Assembly: GCF_947855115.1 (NCBI RefSeq)
Contig: NZ_CANTZW010000003.1
Location: forward strand, 124,001 to 188,000
Source of the DNA: an uncultured Parabacteroides sp.
GTDB taxonomy: Bacteria; Bacteroidota; Bacteroidia; Bacteroidales; Tannerellaceae
Length of the DNA stretch: 64,000 bases
Direction of reading: 5' to 3'
The notes beneath the pieces are model-generated. The model had not been told where the DNA came from and did no database searches. It saw only the letters and a program-made list of their open reading frames with translations. Of this stretch, positions 18,089 to 26,630 are shown one piece after another (position 1 is the first letter of the stretch; every line of letters starts with the position of its first letter). A program made the position numbers and the translations under genes.

Positions 18089-19579
18089 TTAATAAAATTT
18101 TTTATTTAGCATGTCTATACATCTATTTAGCATAACCTCATTATTGATTATTACGATGTGAAGTTTTTTTCTAGTCCTAGTGATTATTTGATATAACATT
18201 TGTCTTTGTGAATAATAATTATTATCAGCTATTAAATCTCCTTGAAAGTTATACTTAAAAGACTCGTCTATGACTACTACAACATTGTCGAATTCTTGAC
18301 CAACAACAGAATGTGCACTTTCTGTATCATTAGATAAATATGCTTCATAGTGAAAGAATGAGCGTGTTCCTGGTGTATAATTAGGAATTTTCCACCCTCT
18401 TTCCGATAATTCTTGCAGTACTAATTTTGTGGAGAAATAATTTTTACAATATGTGAATTCTATATTAGGATAGTCTATACTGGATATATTCTTTTTAATA
18501 TTGAAAAGTTGTCTTATAAAATATGCAATTTCTTTATTGGTTCTAATTTTATCTGTTAACTTATAGGGAGTGCATAATAATTCTTTTTCAATCCTTTCTT
18601 TGGTATGATATTGTTTCTCATTGTCACGTAAATATTGGTTCTCATCATATGAGAAGATACACTTTTTATTAAGAGTGCGTACTTCTGTTACATATTTATC
18701 AAATTGATATGGATACATTCGTTGAGCTTCATCAATTATGATTAAGTCAAAATCTGTCGTATTAGGAGCATACTTAGGCATATATATACTCCAATTGTAT
18801 TCTTCCATTAAAATTTGATGACCACTATTTAGTGGGGCACAATGTAGAACGAGCACTTTTTTACCTATCTGAATAGTTTCTTTAGCTATATGATAAGTCA
18901 ACAATGTTTTACCTGTTCCTGCACTCCCTGTTAAGGCTATAAAATTTGTTGTAGTATCAGACAACTTTATTTGAATGTCCTTATATATTTGTTCTTGTTG
19001 AACTGTAAGGAAATATCCCTATGACATAAATTTTGGGGGAGAATTAAAAGGAGAAACTAAATAGTCTTATGGATTAAATAAATCATCAATATTATCAAAT
19101 GTTACCACTTGTTAACATATTAACATGTCGCATAATTCACTAAAGATTGTTTCTTCTATTTCGCTTTTATTATTTTTATTTACAAGCTTATAAAGTTTGT
19201 TTTCATTTAAAATATAGGTATAAATATAAAGTGGCTTATCTAAAAAACTGAGATAGTATCTATTCTTTTGTTGTTGTTTTAATATCTTCTCTATTGAACT
19301 TTCTGTTTTAATCTCTATATTAATAATATAGTTATTTCCAAATCTAAGTAAATCAAATTCTTTTCTAATCTGTGGTATTGAATAACCTAAATAATAACGA
19401 TTAACAATAGAAATATTATTATTTACTTTTTGCAACTCATTTATAAAAGATTCGATACCATTAAGTTCGTAATCTTTTATCCCGCTAGTTATTCCGTAAT
19501 TATTCATCAATTTTTGGAATGAAGTATCGCTTAGTTTTCGATAAGCTTCTATGATAGATAGAATATTGACACTCTTCAT
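18089..19579 (-). pseudogene. PD-(D/E)XK-like nuclease fused to a DUF2075 P-loop helicase/ATPase, broken by three in-frame stops
   Basis: One continuous minus-strand frame of 497 codons holds two domains. Residues 1-155 carry EFDLLRFGNNYIINIEIK, an Asp and ExK spacing like a PD-(D/E)XK nuclease. After a linker, residues about 200-496 are a DUF2075 (Schlafen group 3-type) ATPase: Walker A TGSAGTGKT, Walker B LIIIDEAQRMYP, QEFDNVVVVID, and a final helicase block QMLYQIITRTRKKLHIVI. Three stops lie in the linker only (TAA 19112-19114, TAA 19067-19069, TAG 19019-19021), and residues between them are family-like (DNIDDLFNP, then SPPKFM, then GYFLTVQQEQIYKDI). The ATPase part might restart at a TTG (18962-18964). 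It follows the AlbA_2 gene by 9 bases, so they formed an operon. Base composition is very AT-rich. Confidence 0.7.
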
Positions 19580-19588
19580 TATATGAAT

Positions 19589-20979
19589 TTATAAAGATTG
19601 ATTTTTATTTGATGTTTTATTATTTTTGTTATTCCAATAATATCCACCATTTCGTTGAGCCCCCTTGAATTCTATAAATTCCAATCTAACCAAAGAATTT
19701 AAATAGCGTTTAGTAGTAGGAACACTTTTCCCTATTAAGTCTGCTATTTTAGACGAGTTGAGTCCTGGATATTGTTTGACAATATTTAGGTCTTCTTGTT
19801 CTTTTGAATTTACAGTATCATTTATAGTATCATTTTTGATACTGATACCTCTTTTAAATACAGCTGTAAACATCCCCTCCGTATGAAATTCCGGTTCGGG
19901 CAGATTCGCATCTTTCATGGCTTCCTGCATACGAGGAATACCTGATGCAACTCTTTCAACTAAGTGCATACGAGTAAATAAACCGAAGATTAACGGATTA
20001 TGCGTCATGCTTTTATACCCGAAATCTTTAGCCACAACAGGCAAAAGTCCTCCGAGATTGGAAATATCTACCTGATCGTCAAACATTTCTATCATAATGC
20101 TTGCGCCTTGTTCGTAGTAATCACGGTACGACAGGGCGTTTATAAAGGCTTCTTTAAATACGGTCAGAGGTATTTCCCCAATTTCTTCTCTTGGTCCTGC
20201 TCCCTCTATTTTATAGGCTACTTGCAGTTTGCTTTCCAGCCAAGACATAGCCTGTAAATACTGTTGATACAATGAACCTCCGAAAGTTTTATCATCTATA
20301 ATATAGACTTTATTTGTTCCCTTGAAAAGAACACATCTTGCAACAGCGTGTGGAAACTTTCGTTCGGGTTGTTTGCCGTAGAACATCGCTGCACCGTTTT
20401 TTGCCGTAGCATTTTCGGTAAACAGTTCCAAATTCTCAAATATTTGTTTGTCGGATATAGACAGACCTAGTTTGGCTTCTGTCCGGAAATCCTTAATCAT
20501 CTGTTCATCTGTATCCGTGTAGATATTGAACCAATGGCAGGGTATATGGTCAAAAAAGATTTTGTTACACTCTTGAAAGAAGCTGCGCATTTCTTCGGCT
20601 GTGCGAAGTTTCTGTGAGTTTGCCCCCTCACGCACATAGATAGAACCGAAAAATATATAAGGTTTATCCTTGCCGAACGGAACATCAATCACCCAAACAG
20701 TTTTATTGCCAATATTTGCGGGATACAATTCACAGTGGAGTGCAGGAGATATTTCGCTGATAGAACCTTGAATGGCAGAGCACTTATCGTTTTCTAAATT
20801 AGTATCTACCATTTTCCGTTATCATCTACTCCTATAAGCAAATATCCTCTGTCTGCATTGGCGAAAGCACATATTTCTTCTGTCAGTTCACGAACCTTTG
20901 AAGGAACACGAACCTTAAATTCCACATTGTAACCTTCTCCACCCTCAATGAGTGATTGTATGGTTTCTGTATTTAGCAC
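19589..20979 (-). pseudogene. AlbA_2 / RecG-like ATP-binding regulator, frameshifted
   Basis: The product resembles COG2865 proteins: an N-terminal AlbA_2 (Schlafen) domain, a HATPase_c_4 domain and a C-terminal winged helix. A GTG at 20977-20979 opens EGGEGYNVEFKV then EICAFANADRGYLLIGVDDN, which ends at a TAG just after a run of four A near 20813-20816; adding one A restores the frame into MVDTNLENDKCSAIQGSISE and 400 more residues. Later blocks are FKEAFINALSYRDYYEQGA (ATPase-like) and LNSSKIADLIGKSVPTTKRY (helix-turn-helix). Either a one-base deletion or a sequencing slip explains the break. Members act as regulators or in defence islands; the role here is not known. Confidence 0.7.
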
Positions 20980-21320
20980 GAAATCCTATTATAAATAATG
21001 CAAAGTTAGTCAATTTGTTGAATGTCTCAATACCCTATTACGTTCATTTTCAAAAGAAAATTGGCAAATTCTTGCCTTTTACCTAATAAGAGATTACTTT
21101 TGTAACGAAATTTAAAATTATTCCGATGAAAGTACGCTAATTCTATTCATACAAACATTTTTCAATAAGGATATCTTATTGTGTATTAGTGTACTTATTT
21201 CCAACATAACAACTCATTGATAATTTCCTTGTATTCATGGGGTAATATTTGTGTTTGTAATGAATAGTTCTATTTCTACTCGTTAGTAAGTATATTCATT
21301 AATAAACATTGTAACAAAGA
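20980..21320. other. AT-rich divergent intergenic region
   Basis: Lies between the AlbA_2 gene (minus) and the RteC-like gene (plus). No gene is seen; promoters of both must be here, but no box at standard spacing stands out. Confidence 0.5.
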
Positions 21321-21953
21321 ATGCCTGTGAAAAGATTCTTGAGAACAAAGTTATTCAAGCTACTTACAGATTCTATTAGTGATAGAAAAATAAATTCGTC
21401 TGAACTATCTGTAACTTATGATGATTTTGTACGACAGCTATTCTTATTTTGTCAAAATAAACAAGATATAATACTATTGTACTTTACTATTAATTATACC
21501 ATAGCCGAAATCAAAGAACTGAATGTGCGATTAGAATCTGAATATGATAATTCTTTATTTGACATACGATTATTATTATTAAAGTTATCAAGTATATTAG
21601 ATTCAACATTTAGGATTGTGCAATTTCAATTAGAAAATCCCAATATCTTTATACAGAATGAAGAAAATAGCTTTGTGCCCGATGTCTATTTAGCTAATGA
21701 TGTTGATATGATTGATATAATGGAATTGATATGTGGGCTTTTTTATTCACATTCATTAAGGAATAGACTAGGAAAGCCTGTGACTTTTTCTGATTTAACA
21801 CGTGTTTTTGAAAAAGGTATGAATTTTAAGTTTGCAGACATTTATAAAAAAAGAGATGATGTTTTTAAGCGTAAAACTACAAAATTGACGGAATTTATAA
21901 AAGAGTTGATTGTTACGATTAAAATAGAAAGTAAAAATAGAGGATATTTATAG
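21321..21953 (+). CDS. RteC-like regulatory protein
   Basis: 210 residues. The C-terminal half, IMELICGLFYSHSLRNRLGK then FSDLTRVFEKGMNFKFADIY and KLTEFIKELIVTIK, matches the RteC domain of Bacteroides conjugative transposons, where RteC activates the excision genes in the tetracycline-responsive CTnDOT cascade. No rteA/rteB pair is present. The gene looks intact, unlike most of its neighbours, and is 8 bases from the acetyltransferase gene, so they are likely co-transcribed. Called from pattern memory; the N-terminal half is too divergent to judge. Confidence 0.65.
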   Translation: MPVKRFLRTKLFKLLTDSISDRKINSSELSVTYDDFVRQLFLFCQNKQDIILLYFTINYTIAEIKELNVRLESEYDNSLFDIRLLLLKLSSILDSTFRIVQFQLENPNIFIQNEENSFVPDVYLANDVDMIDIMELICGLFYSHSLRNRLGKPVTFSDLTRVFEKGMNFKFADIYKKRDDVFKRKTTKLTEFIKELIVTIKIESKNRGYL

Positions 21954-21961
21954 TTAGTAAT

Positions 21962-22435
21962 ATGGAATACAGAATTAGGAAGTTAAGAGTTTCAGAAATT
22001 CGGATTTTAAGAACATTTCTTTATGAAGCAATCTATCAGCCAAGTAGCAGAGATAAATTACCTGTTAATGTTATTGATACTTCAGAATTGTATCTATATA
22101 TTGAAGATTGGGGTAAGACAAATGATTATTGTTTGGTCTTAGAAATTGAGAATGAAATTGTTGGGGCTATATGGGTTCGGATTTTGAAAAACGGATATGG
22201 ATATATAAATGATACTATACCTGAAATTTGTATGTCTTTACTAAAAGATTTTCGAAATCAAGGTTTTGGAAGTCTATTAATTAAGAAAATGCTTGATGAT
22301 ATGAAGTTATTAGGATATAAGCATATATCGTTGAGTGTTTCAAAAGATAATTATGCAGCAGACTGGTATAGAAAGTTAGGTTTCAAAGTTTATAAGGAAC
22401 AGAAAGAAGATTATATAATGGTAGTTGATTTATAG
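21962..22435 (+). CDS. GNAT-family N-acetyltransferase (island cargo)
   Basis: 157 residues. The acyl-CoA loop FRNQGFGSLLIKKMLDDM (about residues 100-117) is followed by HISLSVSKDNYAADWYRKLG, the standard GNAT C-terminal pattern. Substrate unknown. It is very AT-rich, in line with recent transfer, and sits 8 bases after the RteC-like gene. A weak stem-loop (about 22449-22485) follows it. Confidence 0.8.
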   Translation: MEYRIRKLRVSEIRILRTFLYEAIYQPSSRDKLPVNVIDTSELYLYIEDWGKTNDYCLVLEIENEIVGAIWVRILKNGYGYINDTIPEICMSLLKDFRNQGFGSLLIKKMLDDMKLLGYKHISLSVSKDNYAADWYRKLGFKVYKEQKEDYIMVVDL

Positions 22436-22561
22436 CAACTTAATCCTAAAATATAGGGGAGTAGATAATTTATTACCCTATATTAAAATTTCTATTTTTC
22501 AGAACTTTGCTTCATCAATCGATTGACAGGCAAGGATGTATAATCAGAAAATGAAGCAATC

Positions 22562-22894
22562 ATGTATATAGACAATGACGATTTCAACGTATGGATGCAG
22601 AAGCTGTATGCCAAACAGGAAGAACCTTGCAAGGATGTACGGGCACTGCACAATGCCGACAGGGTACTGCCCGAAGATGACAACCTGCTGGATAATCAGG
22701 GCTTGTGTCTGTTGTTCAAAGTTAGTATCAAGACCCTACAACGTTACCGGGCTATCGGTGCGCTGCCATACTTCACAATCAGCGGAAAAGCGTATTACAA
22801 GGCTTCCGATGTCCGGGAGTTTATCAAGGAAAGATTTAGCGTCACCACGCTGCGCCAGTTCGAGAAAGAACACCGCACGAAGAATAAGAAGTGA
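22562..22894 (+). CDS. Helix-turn-helix protein of mobile elements (excisionase-like)
   Basis: 110 residues with a MerR/excisionase-type helix-turn-helix, LLDNQGLCLLFKVSIKTLQR then YRAIGALPYFTISGKAYYKA and SDVREFIKERF. This is the layout of small DNA-binding proteins found beside integrases in Bacteroides elements, where they help excision. The GC content is clearly higher than the RteC/GNAT genes next door, suggesting a different origin. It is followed by a terminator and lies 500 bases from the broken integrase. Confidence 0.75.
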   Translation: MYIDNDDFNVWMQKLYAKQEEPCKDVRALHNADRVLPEDDNLLDNQGLCLLFKVSIKTLQRYRAIGALPYFTISGKAYYKASDVREFIKERFSVTTLRQFEKEHRTKNKK

Positions 22895-22899
22895 ATTTG

Positions 22900-22934
22900 A
22901 AAGCCGGAGCGGTTCTACTCCGGCTTTACTTTTG
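22900..22934 (+). terminator. Terminator of the helix-turn-helix gene
   Basis: A perfect 10-bp GC-rich stem (22900-22909 with 22918-22927) followed by acttttgg. Confidence 0.75.
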
Positions 22935-22936
22935 GT

Positions 22937-23240
22937 TTATGGTTTGCCTAACTTGTCGGCTTCCTCCTTTAGCTGCTCGGCTTGTTCGTTAAGTAGCCTT
23001 GCACGTTCAACGCTTCTGCTTGTTTCCTGTACGGTATTCAAAGCCTTTCACCGAATCGGTCTGGTTTCGGATAAAAGCGTTATCCCGTTCTCGGCTGAAC
23101 TTCGTTTCCTGCAAATCAAGGCAGCTGCCGTCTGACTTTCCTTTCATAAGGATATAGCGATATTTTATATCATTGTGCTGTAACCACTGCATCTTTTGAC
23201 ACAACGTACAACTGTTCGTTCTAATGTTATGGTGGAACAT
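22937..23240 (-). pseudogene. C-terminal remnant of a mobile-element protein, frameshifted
   Basis: A minus-strand frame starting near 23240 gives ETKFSRERDNAFIRNQTDSV and then shifts; one base out of frame it continues LNTVQETSRSVERARLLNEQ and AEQLKEEADKLGKP before a TAA at 22937-22939. The Glu/Lys-rich tail predicts a coiled coil. It looks like the end of a mobilisation or relaxase-type protein, but I cannot name it. Higher GC than the surrounding DNA matches the HTH gene. Confidence 0.45.
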
Positions 23241-23386
23241 ACTTTATTAAAGTTTGAAATACCTTCTGGTAATAGTATTGGTATCACATTAAATTTCTTA
23301 GAGCATGCATTTCGGGTATCAGGTTTTAAATTATAACTTAAATAGTATGTTAGACTGTTTCAACACACTATCTAAGCTATAAAAGA

Positions 23387-24598
23387 TTATATTAATCGTT
23401 TTTCAACTTCTTGCATATCTCTTAAAATGGTTGGGGCTAATACCTTTACATAATGCTATATCATTCTCGTAGAAGAATGCCCCAGCATTTTAACCACGTT
23501 CGGCAGTGATACGTTGTTAGCCAGTGCGATGGCTGATGTGAAGCTGTACCGGGCGATGTGCACAGTCAGATTCTTTTTAATGCCGCACAAGTTGGTAATT
23601 TCTTCCAAATAACTGTTCATCTGCCGGTTGCAGATAACGGGAAGGCACAGCCCCTTTTTCATGCACACGGGATGGTCTTCGTTTTTCTTTAAAATGGAAA
23701 GCGGAACAGGCAACAAGGGAACATTGCTGATGGAAGGTACCCGACATCTGTGCTCCATTTTTACACGTCCTTTCCTCATCCACCAGGCCCCGCTGTTGTC
23801 CTGTACGAGGTTGTCTCTCATCTGTGTAGAAACAGCGGTAAAAACGAGTCCCGTGAACGACGCAAAGACAAAAATATCCCGTACCAGCGCAAGCCGTGGA
23901 ACGGTGAAATGTTTCTCCATGATGGTTTTAAGTTCCTGGTAAGTGAGGAATACGGGATCTGTCTCGTCCTCTCCCATCTTATAGACGTAAAACAGGGCTT
24001 TGCGCATCCACTCCTTTGCCAGGGCCATGTTCGTGATCCGTTTGAAACATTTCATGTAACGGACAACTGTGTTTCCGCAAAGGTTGGCTTCCGTTTTCAG
24101 GTGCAGGTCAAATGCCGCGATGAAGTCGGAGTTCAATTCGTAAAACGTGATGTCCTCTTTTTCATAAAAGGCTGGGATGGTTTTCTCCTGCTTCTTCATC
24201 ACATTGATATATCTGTTGATCATAACGGGAGCATAGTCTATGTCTACAGCTTGTTTCATCTTTTCTATTTCTTCCCGCATGGTTCCGAGCAGGGTACGCA
24301 TTTCCGTGTCTTTCCCGAATACCCGTTTCAAAAGCAGTCTGGGGGTGATCAATGCCTGTTCAAGCATGAGTTTCTTGTGCTTCCGCAAAGCCAATGCGCT
24401 CAGTTCCGCAATGTAATTGTTCAGTTCCTTGGTCACCCGGTCTTTTCCTCATCCTTTTGAAGAATCCCACAGTTTGGGAGAAATGCTTCTCCGGATTCTT
24501 GCCTCCTCGTATTGTCCGTCAATGGTTATCCGCATGAGGATGGGAGCTTCGCCGTTCTTTAATAGCTTCGTCTTCAGAATGAAGAACAGAATGTTCAT
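23387..24598 (-). pseudogene. Tyrosine recombinase (integrase), copy 1, with two in-frame stops
   Basis: A single 403-codon frame from the ATG at 24598 encodes a Bacteroidetes element integrase: N-terminal arm (MNILFFILKTKLLKNGEAPI), core-binding domain, and catalytic domain with TVHIARYSFTSAIALANN (HxxR) and VVKMLGHSS. Two nonsense codons interrupt it: TGA at 24449-24451 (codon 50) and TAG at 23456-23458 (codon 381), the latter two codons before the HY that supplies the catalytic tyrosine. The remaining tail VKVLAPTILRDMQEVEKRLI is intact. The first catalytic Arg is absent in FTGLVFTAV, as is also the case in IntDOT relatives. A translation restart at GTG (24434-24436) would still lack the nucleophile. 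Near-identical to the gene at 55174-56404. Confidence 0.85.
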
Positions 24599-24997
24599 TG
24601 TTTCATACTCGTTTCCTTTTAGTTGTTGAACACATTTTTAATTCTGTCAACTTGAAAGGTAAGGAAGGGAATCTGTCGGTGTTTTTTTGTGCCTTCAATC
24701 CAGAAAACCACCCAAAATCCGGGAAAAACACCGGATTTTTGAAAAGGGAGGAAAGTGTCCTCTACAGAATATCGGGCCATTCCCATAATCCGGTTGTTCT
24801 TTCATCCTTTCCATTCTTTTCTTCTACATTCAAGCAGGTAGGCAAAAGTAGTCTTTTGTACCTGAAAGATGAATCTGCAAATGATTGAAAATAAGTGAAG
24901 TATCAAGCAAATGGTGGCTTTTTTGAGGGGTTTTGAAAAACCACCGAATGGGAAATTTTTAAATTCCTAAATCTGCAAGTTTTTACGTTTTGGGGGA
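24599..24997. other. Integrase upstream region, part of the duplicated block
   Basis: No gene on either strand; open frames here are not coding-like. The stretch is essentially identical to 56405-56803. It links the integrase start to the tRNA-Phe 3' end, so it should contain one attachment-site arm and integrase-binding sites. Confidence 0.55.
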
Positions 24998-25036
24998 ATA
25001 AAAAATCCCCTGAAATTGCTGAATTTCAGGGGATTT
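24998..25036 (-). terminator. Terminator of tRNA-Phe, copy 1
   Basis: A perfect 14-bp stem (25004-25017 with 25022-25035) runs on the minus strand into six U. Confidence 0.85.
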
Positions 25037-25056
25037 CAAGAAAAGAACTTTTTGCT

Positions 25057-25132
25057 TGGTGGTGCCACCAGGAATCGAACCGGGGACACAAGGATTTTCA
25101 GTCCTTTGCTCTACCAACTGAGCTATGGCACC
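25057..25132 (-). tRNA. tRNA-Phe (GAA), copy 1
   Basis: Acceptor GGTGCCA/TGGCACC, anticodon loop CTGAAAA (anticodon GAA), T-loop GTTCGATTC, discriminator A. Unlike the Ser, Val and Pro tRNAs in this window, CCA is encoded (25057-25059). Its 3' end faces the integrase, as expected for an attachment site. Confidence 0.96.
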
Positions 25133-25147
25133 ATCATATTATATTTG

Positions 25148-25200
25148 GTCACTGTTTTGATTACGGGTGCAAAGGTAGATATTATTTTTAATTGAGCAAA
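25148..25200 (-). promoter_or_regulatory. Promoter and leader of tRNA-Phe copy 1 (left arm of a 30-bp inverted repeat)
   Basis: Minus strand: TTTG (25197-25200), 19 bases, TACCTTTG (25170-25177), then a 22-base leader. Bases 25148-25177 are a perfect inverted copy of 25290-25319. Confidence 0.8.
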
Positions 25201-25289
25201 TCTTTTGAGAGAAAAATTCAAAGGAAAGTAAAATATTCATTTTTCTAGAAAAAAAAGCACTTTTCTCTTGCAGATTCAAAAACAATGTA

Positions 25290-25319
25290 TACCTTTGCAC
25301 CCGTAATCAAAACAGTGAC
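25290..25319 (+). promoter_or_regulatory. Promoter -7 box and leader of tRNA-Pro (right arm of the inverted repeat)
   Basis: TACCTTTG at 25290-25297 is the -7 box; the following 22 bases are the same leader as that of tRNA-Phe. A weak -33 (cttg, 25267-25270) lies 19 bases upstream. Confidence 0.75.
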
Positions 25320-25334
25320 GTAATAATATAAAAA

Positions 25335-25408
25335 CGGGATGTAGCACAGTTGGCTAGCGCGCCACGTTCGGGACGTGGAGGTCGGAAGTTCGAGTCTTCT
25401 CATCCCGA
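25335..25408 (+). tRNA. tRNA-Pro (CGG)
   Basis: Acceptor CGGGATG/CATCCCG, anticodon stem CCACG/CGTGG around loop TTCGGGA (anticodon CGG), T-loop GTTCGAGTC, discriminator A. CCA not encoded. Confidence 0.95.
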
Positions 25409-25414
25409 CTTCTT

Positions 25415-25459
25415 AAAAAGGTAAGAATCTTAAAAAAAGATCTTACCTTTTTCTTTTTA
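25415..25459 (+). terminator. Terminator of tRNA-Pro
   Basis: A 12-bp stem (25415-25426 with 25441-25452) followed by a T-rich tail. Confidence 0.85.
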
Positions 25460-26097
25460 GTCTTATTGATATTTTTTAAGTACTAAAAGTGGATCGCCTC
25501 AAAAGTCATGATACATCCAGAAAAGTGGGTTAATCCAGAAAACTTGTGGATATGTTAAAAACTAAAAACACAGTTTGTATACCTCAAAGATGAAAGGAAG
25601 TATTATAGATGCCAATCAATCCCCAAGCCTGTCATAAGCCGACTTCTGTTCAAGACAATGATAATGCCCAAATATGATTCTTGTCCATTTTTTATCCCAA
25701 TCCTTTTCAAAAAATACCAGCCAAATGTACGCTCAACTCTTGCTTAAAATTGTTTACTCCATTTACATATCAGAAAAAACATATTCAAGGCCTCGCCCAC
25801 TATACCACTGAATCTCATCATTTCCCAAATCTTGTACCATTTATCAGTTGGAAACATGAACCTTGTCAATCGTCTAATAGAAAATTTTTATACATGAGAC
25901 CTGTCATTGATCATTCTCACATTCGAGAAAAAAGAATATATAGTAAGGCATGTTTCAATTAATCCTATTCCTATATCCGCTGATGAAATCCTTACATCAC
26001 ACAGCGCCTCGCAGATCATCCTCCCACAAAAAATGTAATAAAGCTGATACTTACCACAGTCGCTTCAATTTTCTTCTTTCAAGCAGAGCGACAAACA
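25460..26097. other. Intergenic, no gene recognised
   Basis: AT-rich with scattered stops in all frames. The longest + frame (25681-25962) has no recognisable composition or domain. Probably decayed DNA. Confidence 0.5.
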
Positions 26098-26262
26098 ACA
26101 AAAAACGGGACCCTCTAAAGAGTCCCGTACAAAAGATCCTATCTTAACATAGCCTTCGCTTTGGTTAATAAAGTTCATTTTGTTTTCTGTCAACGGTTTT
26201 GGTTTTTCTTTTTTCATAGTCTTGACTCCACAAACGTAAGCCTTTATTTTTAAATGCGCAAA
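26098..26262 (-). ncRNA. Micro-transcription unit, copy 2
   Basis: Minus strand: -33 TTTG (26259-26262), 20 bases, -7 TACGTTTG (26231-26238), ATG at 26215-26217, terminator stem 26106-26111 with 26122-26127 and five or more U. The peptide begins MKKEKPKPLTENKMNFINQS then EGYV, almost the same as copy 3; one extra T before the stop shifts the frame so the ORF reads on through the terminator to 49 codons. The 110 bases upstream of the promoter, to about 26385, also align with the other two copies. Confidence 0.7.
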
Positions 26263-26630
26263 CTTTTATTGATTTATTTCAAAGAAATGTTATCTTTTAA
26301 TTTAATCCTATGGATTTGACCATGGATCGGACATGATGAACTGAATGGAATGTTTCGAAAACGGGAGATTTTTGAGACCTCAACTTCAAATACCGCAGAC
26401 TATTCCCCTCAATGAAAATAACTGTTATAATATAATTGTTTATTGCCATATTCATAGCTTCATGTTGTCCGAGCTATTTTCTGGAGGAACACCAACGATT
26501 CGTTCTCACCATAGTTCTCTGTTCGTATAGTTTTTTTGCGATAAGGAGCCCCTTACATAAGGCAGGTTATTTCGAAATAAAATTAGAGTAGAAACTCAGA
26601 TGGATACTTATAGCAATAAGCGGATTACCA
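26263..26630. other. Upstream region of micro-unit copy 2 and spacer
   Basis: The first 120 bases share blocks (gatttgaccatggatcggac and neighbours) with the other unit copies. The rest, up to the helicase stop, shows no gene. Confidence 0.5.

Noticed and set aside
19019..19114. Stop-codon reassignment in the island
   Set aside because: TAA, TAG and TGA all end intact genes in this window and no suppressor tRNA is seen.
23750..24460. 236-codon + strand frame antisense to the integrase (also at 55550-56134)
   Set aside because: It is the opposite-strand shadow of a real gene; the minus frame has the recombinase motifs.
24598..24888. 96-codon + strand frame upstream of integrase copy 1, repeated exactly at 56404-56694
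   Set aside because: Its repetition is explained by the duplicated block; composition is not coding-like and no domain is seen.
25681..25962. 93-codon + strand frame after tRNA-Pro
   Set aside because: Unstructured composition, no start signal and no recognisable family.
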